From: Panicum virgatum | Taxonomy: Eukaryota > Streptophyta > Magnoliopsida > Poales > Poaceae | DNA: 64,000 nucleotides | Direction: 5' to 3' | Assembly (NCBI RefSeq): GCF_016808335.1 | Contig: NC_053139.1 | Location: 18,866,782-18,930,781 of the forward strand | In this document: piece after piece, positions 1-12,880 of the stretch | Numbering within the stretch: position 1 is the stretch's first letter | Layout of the letters: every line of letters begins with the position of its first letter | Position numbers and translations under genes: made by a program | The notes under the pieces: model-generated | Database searches by the model: none | What the model was told of the DNA's origin: nothing | What the model saw: only the letters and a program-made list of their open reading frames with translations

Positions 1-190
1 TTTAGAGTAACCATAGACAGGGTTGGTTCCCTTGTATTTTCATTTGCCGCATGCTCAGAAGTCAATCAACATTCTAGTAGAACTATGAAGAAAAGAGAAG
101 TATACCGTAGTAGGAGAATCTATCTGTTGGAACTGGAAGTAAACTGCTATTACAATTATTTTAAACAAAAAACTAACAGCATCAAGTTAC

Positions 191-2397
191 CTTAGAGTGA
201 TTGCAGCTGGGAAAATAAAGGCAATACAAACAGCAGCAGTAGCTCCAGTAAATTGAAAGGCATCCCATATACTAGGAATGAAGTTTGCAGACCCAAAAAT
301 CACCAGGAGGAGCACTGCTGTCATTGCACTAAATCTTCTGTTGTCAGAAGACAGAGGCCTTGCAGATGCGAAGAGAAGCCCATCCAAATTAAGACGCAGT
401 GCATGGAATATCATAGGGAACACGAGCATAAGGTGAACAGCATAGCTCACTCTGACAGCATCATTTAGAACTGAACTATATGGGATCCCAAGATTTGAAT
501 CAAAGTTTGAGAGCACATCAGAGAGCGTAGACTCGCCAAAGAGGAGGTATCCAAAGAAACTTGTTGTGATGTAGATAGTCGAGCACAGTGTCAATGATGT
601 ATGCACTATTGGCCTTATCTGCGAAGAGTCCTTTAGCTCATTATGAATTGGGTGAACTGCAAAGAGTAAATCACTCCTTAGAAAGCTGAGAAATCATTTT
701 TCTAGGATTAGTGAGTGCATAAAAAAGTCAAAGATGCAAGTGGCAGGGATAACACCCAAACTGGACTATGGCCATTTATTTAATTTTTTTATCATTTTAT
801 ATGCATTTTAAGCCCTTGATACTTTCACACTTATGGAAATAATCGAAATTTCCATAAATGCAATTATAAAAAGTATCAGGCTCATCTTTTCCTTACTCTT
901 CATAACAAAATTGTTCTTTTGCAGTCAGAACCAGATTTTGTTCATACCATTGTAATGGCAAACATAAGCAGTGACAAGAACTGGTACTGCTGTAAAAAGT
1001 TCCCAAACAGATGCCAAATCTGGAACCACCGGAAACAATTTGGGCATTGGAATTTGTCCACCTATCAACTTGACAATAGCAATGCCTGCAGTAATGATAA
1101 CGAATACAACAGCCAAAGCTACAGATATTGTGGACGTATAGCTCAATGAATCTGCAAGAGAATAAAAGAACACATAAGTGTAGAAGGGAACCAAATATCC
1201 ATTAATCTTACAATACAAATTAGAGCTGTAGAACTTATTCATTCAATTATTTGCTTACCAATACGCTTCAAGCATGCTAGTGGAGTAAAAATACAAAGGG
1301 TTGTAACCAGGAGAACAAAGAAACGCCCATTCCACCAGTGCATGCCGAACCATCCTTCTAGAACACCATAGTGGTGTTCACCACCAGAATCAGTTCCAGA
1401 AAGCACATCACCTGCAGTAAAAGAAACGAACTTGCATGTCAGTAAGAAATAATATCCACAGTTCGAAGGCTACCAGGGAGACCTTGGAGTAGCACTTTAT
1501 CAATCATAAAATGTAAATTGCAGTATATGATGCTGACAAAATTGTTCAGAAGGTATCTATAGAATATCTGTGGAAACACAAGCAAAAGAAAACCCATGGG
1601 GTCTCAACCCTAAGACAGTAATAGAAAGTACAATATGCTGACAAAATTATTTTGCAGAAGAATCGGCCAGAAATTTACTGAAAGCAGAAAAAAAATCCAA
1701 GTCTTTTGCTCCAGCATTTCACTTTTGTTCAGTAACTTGAATTGTGTTGTACAGGCAAGAGGCAGCAACAGTGGGGACAACATCTGCTGCTAAGTCCAAG
1801 GTCAAGAACAGTCCATAAACTACTACTACTTATAATCTAAAATTGAAGTTAAATTTCTCAGACCAGGGACTAAGACACCGCAACAACCCTGAAAAATTCG
1901 AAGTAGAAAGGAGCAGGTGGGTGAACAGTAATACTGAATCGGAATTCAGGCTGCGCTCCAGATGATAAGTTGAGGTTACCAATAATGATCATGTAGACGA
2001 TCATAACACCGACGTTGTTGATGACGACGCAGACCTGGAGCAGCCTCCTGCCCCACCACCCGAAGGCATCCCCCATGGCGGCGCCGTAGGACCGCGCCCC
2101 CACGGCGCGGCTGAACCTCACGAGCAACTCGATGGAGGCGTCGGTGAGGAGCGCGGCGAGCACTATCATGACGAGCCCCGGCACGAGGCCGAGCACCTTC
2201 ATGGTGGCCGGCAGCGCCATGATGCCCGCGCCGACGATGGTGGTGGAGAGGTTGAACACCGCGCCGGCGAAGGATGCCCCGTCGAACTCGTGGAACGCGG
2301 AGGCGCCGGCGTCGTCCTCCTCCCCCTCCCGCTTCGTCGGGAGCAGCGGGTCGCTTCCCCCCGGGAAGCGCTCGTTGCCACCGCCGCCGCCGCCCAT
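191..2397 (-). CDS. AVT6: AVT6-type vacuolar amino-acid transporter (SLC38-like), 3' end outside window
   Basis: Amino acid/auxin permease family member; characterised plant AVT6 proteins export amino acids from the vacuole. Four exons join in phase with GT..AG introns: 2397-1980, 1411-1259, 1151-948 and 656-191, giving about 413 residues plus two bases of a split Arg codon. The last exon (roughly 40-50 residues by family length) lies beyond base 1. Residues 1-35 are a soluble Gly-rich and acidic tail. Transmembrane helices begin with AGAVFNLSTTIVGAGIMALP, the family's conserved first helix, and at least eight more hydrophobic stretches follow. Exon 2 contains the hydrophilic GTDSGGEHHYGVLEGWFG loop. 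The start is the first ATG in frame after a purine-rich leader, and the Met-Gly-rich N-terminus fits grass homologues. No internal stops or frameshifts are seen. Family assignment is firm; the AVT6 subtype is inferred from memory of the family. Confidence 0.9.
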
Positions 2398-2900
2398 GGC
2401 GAATCTCCGAACAAAAGCAGAGCAGCGGATTCTTGCGCTCTAGTGGAAGAAATCGCAGAGAAGAAGGAAAAAAAAAACCCCGGAAAGGCTTCGGGAAAAT
2501 CAATGAAATGGACAGCAGAGAAGGTAGGATCTTTGAATCAGCAGTAGAACAGATTCAAGAACCGCACCAATTTCACAGGACAGCAGAAATAGCCGAGAAT
2601 CTCGCGGGGCAGAGGGTAGGATATACACCGAAGCAAGAGAACACTTTGGGATTGGCTGGGAAGAGATTCTCCCCCGGGGCCGTTGAGGCGACGGAAGTGG
2701 AGGGGATTAGCGGAAAGCAGGTAGAACAGGAAGAGATGAGAGAAACGTGCTGCCACGGCGCGAGACAAGGACGGGGGGAGAGAGCGTGGCTGGGAATCGC
2801 GGCCAGGCAAATTGCTACGGAGAGGCCGCGAGTTAGTTTCGGCGAGCGTGGCTGTGAATCCGTTGGGGGTCTCTGTTAGACTTGCGGCATTTTTTTTGTT
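2398..2900 (-). promoter_or_regulatory. 5' leader and proximal upstream region of the AVT6-type gene
   Basis: This is the stretch immediately upstream (minus sense) of the transporter ATG. It is purine-rich, with AAG/GGA runs, and moderately GC-rich, and it holds no convincing ORF of its own; the overlapping plus-strand frames are antisense shadows. No clear TATA box could be assigned, so the transcription start is unknown. Confidence 0.4.
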
Positions 2901-3573
2901 CATTTTTGGTGTGGAATTGAAGAATGCTAGTACTGCACTCCAGTTGGTAAGCTCAATGATTACTACTAGTTGGTTTATAATTTGTTAATGCCATGTCAAT
3001 GGTTTGAGGTGGGGTTGGATGGCGTCCAGTTTTGTATGAGACTTGGATTGCGCTACTTTAATAGCTGTGCGCATGCTAACCTCGTGGGCTGTTGAATATT
3101 GCCCACAGAAACCAATAAAATCCTGACCGCCCACTAATAAACCCTGCTTAGAAGCCGGTCACAGCCCCAGGCTACCCCAAAATCCATCGCCGGGCTACGT
3201 TTCACCCTCAGACGCTTACATATCATTCATGCTTACCTCATTCATGGTCAGGCCTAATCTGAAGGAAGAAAAGTCTCCAGTTCATCACGCAGTCCCTCCA
3301 GCAGCTCAGGGCCAGCCCTGGGCAGTGCGCCCGGTGCGGTCGGGCCTTCAAAAATTAGGAGGCTCCAAAAATTGTTATGCTAACAATCCTATCAAATTAC
3401 AAGTGCCAACAAATATCAGGAAGTGCAGCTACATAGCCTACGCGCAGCTACATATAGGCCAATTCATTAATGACAATGAATTTTTTAATATTATTACTCT
3501 CTTCGTTCAGTTGTGATATCTATAATTTCACATAGCACAGATAATCATCCTGTCCTCGTTTCTGCAATTTCTT
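2901..3573. other. Intergenic, with a possible hAT-type terminus
   Basis: No gene is supported here. At about 3307 the sequence reads CAGGGCCAGCCCTGGGCAGT and continues with GC-rich then A-rich sequence, which resembles the terminal sequence of non-autonomous grass hAT elements (CAGGGCCGGCCCTG class). I could not find a matching inverted terminus or an 8-bp target duplication, so this may be a remnant. Confidence 0.3.
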
Positions 3574-3650
3574 TGGTTGGATGACCTAGCTGCAAGTGAA
3601 GGAAATATATAAGGTTGGTAAAATTCCAAATTCGTCAGGGAGGATGATAG
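3574..3650 (+). repeat. Local duplication, copy 1 (empty site of the SINE)
   Basis: About 77 bp running from GGTTGGATGACCTAGCTGCA to GGTAAAATTCCAAATTCGTC and a little beyond. It matches 3882-3926 joined to 4194-4217 with only a few mismatches. Copy 2 is split exactly at the SINE, so copy 1 preserves the uninterrupted sequence. Confidence 0.8.
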
Positions 3651-3881
3651 AATGAACTCTTTACTGGGTTGGGAATCGATAGCAACTAGTTGTGTGGATA
3701 TTGATGGTTGAGCAGATTGTATAGGCACAGAGTCTGAAGGAAGTGATCATGCATATATGAAAATAAGCATGGTGGAAAAGATGATTTGTAGAGAAGTAAA
3801 AATCTTGGAAAAATGTGATAGGAAGGGAGGAAACAGTGGGACCAAGTGGGGTGTGGACCCATTGGTGAACAATGTTTAGTT

Positions 3882-4217
3882 GGTTAGATGACGTAGCTGC
3901 AAGTGAAAGAAATATATGAGGTTGGTGGCGCGGACGCTCAATAGCTCAGTTGGCAACTCCCGAGGATGGGAGGCTGCCGGCGGGGGTTCGAACCCCTGTC
4001 CCGCACCTGGGTGCTGAGGCCGCGTGCGTGTGTGTGCGTGTGTGGGGTGTGCGTAAGTCTCGGTATAGCGCGTTTCGAGACTACTTGAGTAGCTTCGTCT
4101 GTGTTGAGTCCGGTCAGTATGGACGTTCAAAATCTTACATGACTCCCCAGTGTTTCTGGGTGCTTTCAAAAAATATATATATATGAGGTTGGTAAAATTC
4201 CAAATCTGTGAGGGAGG
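3882..4217 (+). repeat. Local duplication, copy 2, interrupted by the SINE
   Basis: The left half (3882-3926) and right half (from 4194) together reproduce the uninterrupted copy at 3574-3650. The break falls at the 15-bp direct repeat ATATATGAGGTTGGT that flanks the SINE. Confidence 0.8.
3927..4178 (+). mobile_element. tRNA-derived SINE with 15-bp target site duplications
   Basis: The head resembles a tRNA gene with both internal RNA polymerase III promoter boxes: box A TAGCTCAGTTGG (3942-3953) and box B GGTTCGAACCC (3985-3995), about 32 bp apart. A roughly 170-bp tRNA-unrelated body with a GT-rich segment follows, ending in an A/T-rich tail. Identical 15-bp direct repeats ATATATGAGGTTGGT flank it at 3912-3926 and 4179-4193. 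It encodes no protein and would need LINE-supplied reverse transcriptase. The tRNA part cannot fold as a functional tRNA, so I do not call a tRNA gene. I could not assign a named SINE family. Confidence 0.88.
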
Positions 4218-4414
4218 AAGTTGAACAATCTGAGGGTGTAGACAATGGATACTACTGTAAATACAAATAATATTGGCGCGTGTCTTATATTACTGGAGGG
4301 GGTGGTGTGGCGAGGTGAACATTGGTGCACGTAGCCACGTTTCACCCTCCATCTCCGTCAGGGTCGGTGGCAGATCAAGAGGAGGCGATCACTGCTGGAG
4401 CTCCGCAATGAACT
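4218..4414. other. Intergenic host sequence up to the chromovirus insertion site
   Basis: Short unique-looking stretch with no supported gene. The last five bases, GAACT (4410-4414), are the left target site duplication of the LTR retrotransposon. The sequence resumes after 15984, so these bases and 15985-16049 were once adjacent. Confidence 0.6.
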
Positions 4415-7400
4415 TGTGAGAACCGCCCAATTTGATACTATTTTAAACGAACCGCCGGTCATTATCATCCAGATGAGAGTTAACACGTGCTTGCCAGAGT
4501 GCGTGCCACGTGTTATCCCACATCTAGAGACACGAATAACCGACACGTCATTTATCCAAAATAATATCAAATCCGGTAGTCCCGGTATGTGCTCCAATAT
4601 ACGCCCAGGATTCAGCATATGCACATACCGTTTACAATCGAATACATTGCCAAATAAACCACAAAGAGCAGTTTTATACAAACCAGAGTTCACAACTTAA
4701 TTACAAGTTCAACATAGGTGGGTTTCAAACTTCTCTTACAAGCCTTGGGCTCACGAAAGTCATATTAAACAGAAACATAATGCTTATTGAAAATACATGC
4801 TCTCCCGAGGCTCAGCCACGATAAAACTTACTTAAGTAATGACGCCTTGCTCAAGGACATCATTACAGCCACCACGACCTACTCTTCCCCCGCGTTTGGA
4901 TCAGCGGGGTAGAAGTGGCCAAACACCACCTCTGTCTCACCTACAACTAGGTTTAGAAAGCACCCTGAGTACAAAAGGTACTCCGCAAGACTTACGCGAT
5001 TAAATAAGCAAGGATCATACATTGGCTCAAGTAAAAGCTTTAATGTCAAGTAATTATTGCATCAGCACTAGCTCTCTACACTATCCCCTATCAGAATTGA
5101 TTAATGTTGCCCAAACACCTAAACAATTTTAGTACATTAAGAGTATACAAAATAATGAGGCACAGAGGTGCCATCAACCATTTCCAACATAACCGAAACT
5201 TTCTACGAAGAGTTCAACGGACAAAGAGCTTGCTCATAACCGAGAGCGCGGCAATTCGAATTGATTATAACCTTGCAAGGGTGTACTACTTTACCCACAC
5301 GACGCAAGGACCATGCGACTCACCCAACCCGCTAAAGTTGGATAAGAGGGTACTCGCATCAACCGTTCCCAACATGGCTCGATCATTGAAATCTTCACAC
5401 CTAGCTTACGCGTAGAGACTTAGTTTCCACCGGGGACATCTCTAAACTTTCCTACTCGTGGGTCCACCCGGGGATACCTCTAAGCCTCTCTGCATAGCCC
5501 TTGGCCACGTATCTAGGACTGTACATCAATGACCAAGTCAAGGAAGGTAATTGGCTTATCCGTTCCATTATATTGGATATGTGGTAGCACGAAAAGGTGC
5601 TCAAAGCCGACGTCATCCACGAACGGTCCTTAAACGATCCAAGCAGACTATGCCCATGTGACTCCATTCACTAGGCCCTACCATTCTGCTCAAACCTCGA
5701 TACTACCAACCTCTTAACAACCCAACCGAAACAGTGCGATCAAGGATTATCGGTAAGTGTGATCCTCCAAACTGTTCCTGTCTAGCGAGCAATAGGAGTA
5801 CTCTAAGCAGGGCTAAGCATCTAGTCAAGTTAAGTAATAAACTAACTAACTAGTGCCAAGAACACGGATTACAAATCAAGGAAAGGTAATGCATGGAGGC
5901 AGGTACAAGAGTGCAATACATACATACATACTATATATAACCCAACATTACCCGGTGAGATAACTAACTAACTCAGATTAAATAGGAGCAAGGAATCATG
6001 CTTAGCTACTTGCCTGGGTTAACTTCATACTCGACCACGAACGGGACTCCGGGTTCGGGCTCCACGGACTCGGCGGGTTCCACGGGTTCGTTCTCCGACG
6101 ACTTGGTCACTAAAATGCATGAATGCGATGCACGAATTAAGGAATGAACTAAACAGCAAGCATAAATCATGAAACAATTTGAGCATGCAGAGGACAACAC
6201 AAAGAACTCATGAAAATTGGTTTTTGCAGCAAAAGCATTTTCCTATAAGAAATCATAAATATAACAGTTTTCAGCCACTTTAAGCAAAGTAAAACAGAAA
6301 AGGAATGCAAACTCAACTAAACAAATCCAAGAAAATTATCTTTGAAACTAGGCAGCAATACAAGGCTAACAAAATTGGTTTTGCCATTTTATCACTTTCC
6401 AGCAAGAAGTTCTAGAATAAACCATTTTCATACAAAGTATAGGAAAACAAGCTAAAACTTTGATAACCAGCAAGGAATCACATGAGTAAGATGCACCACT
6501 GAAAACTACACCTCACAAGGAGTCTAACAAAATTTAGTTTGACATTTTTCAAGCAGTACACAAATAACTAAGCAATAAACTCACTTTTGTAAGATAAATC
6601 TATAGATAAATCTACAACAAAGTAACATGCAAAACAATATTTTTCCTAAGTAAATCTCAGCTAGAGGAATCTAACAAAACAAGCTTCATAATTTTTGGAG
6701 CTATACATGATTTTCTATGGATTTTGCAAGCTTGCAGGAAAATAAAACCCTAGCAAAACGCTAGGAACACCCGGATTAGGCCACACCCGTCAGCCAGAGG
6801 CCGACAGGTGGGTCCCATGGGCCAGCGACCCACCCGCCGGGTCAAGGCAAGCCACGCGCCTTGACCCGCGCGTGGGCGCGTCCACGGCGTCGCGCGTCGC
6901 GCGGAGCGCGCGCGCACGCGCGTGCGCGGCCACGGCGAGCGGCGGCGGCGCGAGGCGGCGCAACGGGGCAGGGCCGGGGAAGGCCGGAGAAGGCGTGCAC
7001 GGGAAAGAGGAGGAGGCGGTGAGCCTCACCGGCGGTGATGCTGGCGAGGGGCAGCGGCGGAGGGGGCGGCGCGACGAGCGGAGGCGGCGGCGGATCGAAG
7101 CTCTCGCCGGCGGCTCTGCAGAGAGGGAGAGGGGGCCGGGTTAGGGGCGAAACCGAGCGAGGGAATGGAGGAGATGCTCCCCGCGCAATGAATTGAGCTG
7201 CGGCTCACCGGAGCGGCCGAATCGCGGCGGCGGGCGGCGACGGGAGCTCGGGCCGGCGGCGTTAATGGAGAAGGGGGAGGCTAGGGTTAGGGTTTGAGGC
7301 GAACGGGGGTCGGGGCGGGGTCTGAGGCGATGAGAGGAGGGACGGTTGGGCACGGCACACGAAGATAACCGGCACGTGGCCCGAGGATGGCCGGCGGCGA

Positions 7401-7515
7401 CGACGCGTGCCGCGGCGCGCGGGAGAACAGAGGAGGAGAGGGAAGGGGCTGACAGGTGGGGCCCGGCGGAGGATTTTATTTTCTTTTTCCTTTCTTTTTT
7501 TTTAGGGCTGTGACA
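4415..7515 (-). repeat. 3' LTR of the chromovirus (left end in the window)
   Basis: 3101 bp, TG...CA bounded. Because the element reads on the minus strand, this is the 3' LTR. It is AT-rich in its left two-thirds and strongly GC-rich from about 6780 to 7470. The many short frames inside it are unrelated to known proteins and are duplicated exactly in the other LTR, so none is annotated as a gene. Confidence 0.95.
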
Positions 7516-7529
7516 ACTCTCCCCCCCTT
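7516..7529 (-). other. Polypurine tract of the chromovirus
   Basis: Read on the minus strand this is a purine run (AAGGGGGGGAGAGT) abutting the 3' LTR. This is the expected position and composition for the plus-strand primer. Confidence 0.85.
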
Positions 7530-7761
7530 AAGAAAATCTCGTCCCGAGATTTAGGTAGACAAGAGGGGAAGGATAAAACTCGGACTAGGTTGAGGCCATA
7601 TTCACCTAGACAAGATAAACATCTAAGAGATGATGCACAAAGGCAGGGATGATGTGATGTGAGACATTCCTAGGGTTTTCTTGATGGTGACTGTGTACTC
7701 ATATAACAGTATCTAGGAAACTGAACTTCATCAAGAAAGTGGGGGGTGGTAGGGAGAAAAC

Positions 7762-10700
7762 TTACTCATCGGAAAAGAATTCCGGATATTCTTGACGTAA
7801 CCGATCTTCGCGCTCCCAAGTGGCTTCGTCTTCGGAGTGATTGCTCCATTGAACCTTTACAAACTTCACCATACTACGCTTTACTTTTCTTTCATCTCGG
7901 TCAAGAATGGCAATTGGGTGCTCTTCGTAGGTAAGACCCGGTTGAAGATTATGTGACTCAAGGTCGACGGCGTCTGCTGGAACGCGATGGCATTTCTTCA
8001 ACTGAGAGACGTGAAAAACATTATGCACGGCGGAGAGTGATGGAGGAAGTTCCAATTGATAAGCCACTGCTCCAACTTTCTTGATAATCCGAAAAGGTCC
8101 GACATAACGTGGCGCTAACTTTCCTCTGACTTGAAAACGGCGAGTGCCCTTAAATGGGGAAACCTTGAGATAGACATAATCACCAATCTTGAGATGTAAT
8201 TCTCGGCGACGGCGATCAGCATAACTCTTTTGACGAGATTGAGCAATGCGAAGATTCTCACGGATAATTCTGACTTGATCCTCAGCATCTTTTACCAAAT
8301 CCGGACCAAAGAAAGGTCTTTCTCCAGATTCGGACCAGTTGATCGGAGTTCTACACCGTCTTCCATAGAGAGCTTCAAAAGGTGACATTTTGATACTTGC
8401 TTGATAACTATTGTTGTAAGAAAACTCTGCAAATGGCAAGCAAGTAACCCATTTCTTCTCATATATAAGAGCACAAGCTCGCAACATATCCTCTAGAATT
8501 TGATTGACCCTCTCGGCTTGACCGTCAGTCTGAGGATGATAAGCAGTACTATAGGTGAGTTCAGTCCCCATGGCTTCATGAAGATTTCTCCAAAAGTGAG
8601 CAACAAACTGAGGACCGCGATCAGAGACAATTTTCTTAGGAACACCATGAAGACATACAATCCGAGTGAGATACAACTCCGTATATTGCTTAATTTGATA
8701 AGTAGTCTTTACTGGAAGAAAATGAGCCGACTTCGTCAATCGATCTACAATTACCCAGATAGAATCATACCCTTGAGAAGACCTGGGTAATCCAGTGATG
8801 AAATCCATTCCAATTTCCTCCCACTTCCATGATGGAATAGGTAAAGGCTGAAGGGTAAAGGCAGGTTTGAGATGTTCAGCTTTAACTCTTTGGCAAACAT
8901 CGCACTCGGCGACATATCGAGCAATTTCTCGCTTCATGCGAGTCCACCAAAATCTTTGCTTGAGATCTTGATACATTTTGGTACTGCCCGGATGAATGGA
9001 GAATTGGGAACTATGGGCTTCATCAAGGATAATTCGCCTGAGGTTATGATCCTTAGGCACCACAATTCGCTTCCCAAAGAATAAAACCCCTTGATCATCC
9101 GTAGAGAAACATCGAGCTTTGCCCTGATTCATTAACTCCCGAAGTCGAGCCATACCCTTATTCTTCTTTTGGACTTCCTTAATTTGATCATAAAGATCAG
9201 ATCTGACTGTAAGAGTAGCAAGATAGCCTTCTTTGACCATAGAAATTCCGAGTTTCCGCAGATCGTCACAGAGAGTATGCACAGGAGAAGCTATGGTCAA
9301 GCAGTTGCATTGAGCCTTTCGGCTTAGTGCATCGGCGACGACATTCGCCTTTCCAGGATGATAATGCACTTCCATGTCATAATCCTTGATTAATTCAAGC
9401 CATCGACGTTGCCTCATATTAAGATCAGATTGAGTGAAAATGTACTTGAGACTCTTGTGATCAGTATAGATGTTGCAATGATTACTAAGCAGATAATGAC
9501 GCCATATCTTTAGAGCATGGACAACAGCCGCAAGCTCTAAATCATGGGTAGGATAATTTTCTTCATGACGCTTGAGTTGACGAGAAGCATAGGCCACCAC
9601 TCGGCCTTCTTGCATAAGAACACAGCCAAGACCGATGCGAGAAGCATCGCAATAAACATCAAAACTCTTGGAAATATCTGGCTGAGCAAGAACTGGAGCA
9701 GTAGTGAGACGATCCTTAAAGGTTTGAAAGGCTTCTTCACAGGCTGGGGACCACTCAAACTTGACCCCATTTTTCAATAACTCGGTCATAGGCTTCGCAA
9801 TTTTAGAGAAGTTCTCTATGAACCGGCGGTAATATCCCGCAAGTCCCAGAAAACTCCGAACCTCATGAACATTCTGAGGTTGCTTCCAATCAAGCACATC
9901 TTGCACCTTGCTAGGATCCACAGCAATACCATCCTTGGAGAGGACATGACCAAGAAAAGATACTTCTTCAAGCCAAAACTCACATTTGCTAAACTTGGCA
10001 TAAAGATGATGATCTCTAAGCTTTTGGAGGACAATATGAATATGACGAGCATGATCTTCTTTGGTCTTAGAATAAATGAGAATATCATCAATGAAGATGA
10101 TCACAAAGACATCCAGTTCCTCCATGAAGATGCTATTCATCAGATACATGAAATAAGCCGGTGCATTGGTGAGGCCGAAAGACATGACAGTGAATTCATA
10201 AAGACCATATCTAGTAGATAAAACCGTTTTCGGAATGTCTTCAGTTCAAATCTTAATTTGATGATAACCCAACCTTAAATCAATCTTAGAGAAATAACGA
10301 GCTCCAAAGAGTTGATCAAACGAGATATCAATCCGTGGAAGAGGATATTTGTTCTTGACAGTAACTTCGTTTAACGGACGGTAATCAACACAAAACCGTA
10401 AACTATCATCTTTCTTCTTCACAAAAAGAGCCGGGCATCCCCAAGGAGAGGAGCTCGGACGAATAAAACCCTTATCCAATAAAGTCTTGAGTTGTTTCTT
10501 CAATTCTTTCAACTCATTGGGAGGCATTCGGTAAGGCTGTCTAGAGATAGGAGCAGTTCCGGGCTTGAGCTCTATGACGAACTCCACCTCACGATCAGGA
10601 GGCATACCCAGTAATTCTTCTGGAAAGACATCCGGATACTCACAAACCACGGGAATATTTTCCAACGCCGTGGCTATGGTACTCGCCAAGGCATATAAAC

Positions 10701-12219
10701 AAGATTCCACCTTGGCAAGAGACAGTAAAACTCTACTCCCAGAAGGGTGCAAAAGATCAATGGTGCGGGGCCCACATTTGATAATTCCATCATGCTTACC
10801 CAACCAATTCATCCCAAGAATCACATCTAAGCCCATCTTGTCTAAGATAAGAAGATTAGCACGAAAAGTGGCTCCCTCAATGAGAATTGGAACCTTATCC
10901 ATAAAGTTTCTAGTAATGATTTCCCCACCTGGTGATTCTATATGATATGGCACTGGTAGATTTTGCATTTCAAGCTTACTATGCAGCACAAATTTCTTGC
11001 TGATGAAAGAAAAAGTTGCTCCAGAATCAAAAAGAACCATAGCAGGGTGAGATTTGATTAGGAGCGTACCCATGAGTACTTCAGCATTCTCCGGAATTTC
11101 TTCAGCGGTGGTGTAGTTGAGACGGCCACGTTTAGAAGCTTGTTGTGGCTTGACTTCCTGACGCGATGCTTGAGGCAGAGGAGTATTGGGCCTAGGTGCA
11201 TTGAAGGCACCGCCACGCCTCGGAGAGGGGCAATCCCTAGAGATGTGGCCTAAGCCACCACAGTTGAAGCACGGACCCTTTGTGGTCACACCTGGGTTGT
11301 TCCAATAGGCACTGACCGGCCTAGGAGCTTGTCCTTGAGGAGGTTGAGGGTGACGCACAATCCACATAGGACGTGGAGCTTGAGCACTCGGTGCCCGAGG
11401 TAGAAAAGGAGAAGGCCCCAGACGTGGACGTGAGGAGCTACTGCCCGCAGAGGTAGGAGTAGGACGCTTGTTCTTTGCCTCAAGATTCTTCATCTTGTGC
11501 TCAGCTCTGATAGCAATATTCACCAAGTCATTGAAATCCTCAAACTTGGTAGTGGAGAGCTTGTCCTGTAACTCTGCAGAGAACCCATCATACAGGCGTT
11601 CTTGCTTTTTGGCATCGGTGGCCACTTCTTCAGGTGCATATTGGGAGAGAGTGTTGAAGGCATTGACATAGGCCATCACATCACGACCTCCTTGAGTGAG
11701 ATTCAGAAACTCCTTCTTGATGTCCATGATGCCCTTGGGAATATGGAAGGAGCGAAAAGCTGTGCGAAACTCCTCCCATGTGAAGCGGTAGTTGGCAGGG
11801 TGAGATGCCTTGAAGTTCCGCCACCAAACCCCAGGGGCATCATGCAGTTGATGAGCAGCAAAGAGTACCTTCTCATGTGGCTCACATTCAATAAGACCAA
11901 GCTTTTCTTCAATGACATTGAGCCAGAAATCCGCATCCAGAGGATCCTTGGAACCACGGAAGATGGGAGGATTAGTGCGGAAGAAATCCCCGAACCTGTT
12001 CACTTGAGGCTCAGCTCTTGGACCATTATTGCCGGCATTGCCCAACTGATTGACCAAGTGCGCCATGAGTTCAGTTTGTCGAGCCAGGACGTCCGCGAGG
12101 TTTGGGTGAACTGGAGGATTAGGAAGGGGATCCTCGTTGTTGCGATTGTTATTGCCACCCGAACCACTGGCACCATCCCTTTCATTACCCGAACGCAACA
12201 CCATCCTGTTAATAAACAA
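7762..12219 (-). CDS. Gag-Pol polyprotein of the chromovirus, interrupted by one in-frame stop
   Basis: One continuous minus frame from 12219 to 7762 (about 1485 codons) with a single TGA at 10248-10246. Domain order by residue: Gag 80-240; CCHC zinc knuckle [14 protein letters not shown] near 315; aspartic protease FDSGAT near 393; reverse transcriptase from about 555, with FCVDYRPLN before the stop and FIDD catalytic motif after it; RNase H starting DVYCDAS; integrase with a zinc-binding HHCC region ending CDVCQ and a DDE core ([22 protein letters not shown]). The C-terminal segment [19 protein letters not shown] is typical of the chromodomain of group II plant chromoviruses. The in-frame TGA falls within RT between the fingers and the catalytic motif. 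The flanking frame is otherwise open, so this copy is probably non-autonomous only through that codon. Confidence 0.93.
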
Positions 12220-12865
12220 AACGGTTAGCGGTCAGGTATGAAAGATAGAGAATGATACTCAAAGGCTGGGTGGAAAGATAATGTGTAGATAAAAATCTAA
12301 CACACGATCAACACCAGAGTAGCAACTCTAAGAGATAGAGTAGATTTGGTCCACTAAGATCAGCAAGAACGAGTTCAACGAAATCTAGATCACGAAACAC
12401 TAGTTTGATCAAGTACAAATTTAGAAACCACATGAAAGAGTATGCATGCATGCAAGGTATGAATGCAATATGACGTTTCCTCACATCGAGAGCACGCCTT
12501 AACATTCTAGCACTCACTTACGACCCAAAACAACCGCATTGCCCAGCAGCGCTACAACCCTCCTACTAGCACTTAGGACAATGGGTGATTTCCTCCTTCT
12601 CAACTCCGGTAAAAGGCTTAAAAGGTTTCCAGAGGATGAAAGGGCTTTCCTACGCTCTCGCTACTCATGCAGACAAGAGAGGTTAAGCACTTCTTAATTA
12701 GATGAGTGAAGCAGTAAGGGAGAAGTAGCTCTAAGACGAAAGAAGAAAGGTAGCATTTCACCTTAAGTTCAAATTTTTAATAAAAGTAAATCTTAGTGCA
12801 AGTGATCAAATTTTATTTGACTCTCAACCCACTAAGCCAATTTTAGGTTCACTTCATGGAAACTC
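12220..12865 (-). other. 5' leader of the chromovirus
   Basis: Untranslated stretch between the primer binding site and the gag start. No other coding signal is seen. This is the usual position of the packaging region. Confidence 0.6.
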
Positions 12866-12877
12866 AGCTCTGATACC
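12866..12877 (-). other. Primer binding site complementary to initiator tRNA-Met
   Basis: On the minus strand the bases just inside the 5' LTR read ACGGGTATCAGAGCT. The core GGTATCAGAGC is the standard plant initiator-Met primer site; the canonical T before it is a G here. A three-base gap separates it from the LTR. Confidence 0.85.
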
Positions 12878-12880
12878 CGT

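Noticed and set aside
3942..4000. Possible tRNA gene with A and B boxes
   Set aside because: The acceptor and anticodon stems cannot form and the sequence is flanked by SINE-type duplications and an A/T tail, so it is the head of a SINE.
6790..7353. Several GC-rich frames inside the left LTR
   Set aside because: They overlap one another on both strands, recur nearly unchanged in the other LTR and match no protein; they reflect the GC-rich composition.
8500..9780. Plus-strand frames opposite gag-pol
   Set aside because: Antisense shadows of a recognisable polyprotein.
10244..10250. Programmed stop-codon readthrough in the chromovirus
   Set aside because: The stop falls inside the reverse transcriptase domain rather than at the gag/pol boundary, and plant chromoviruses use one fused frame; a chance mutation is the simpler reading.
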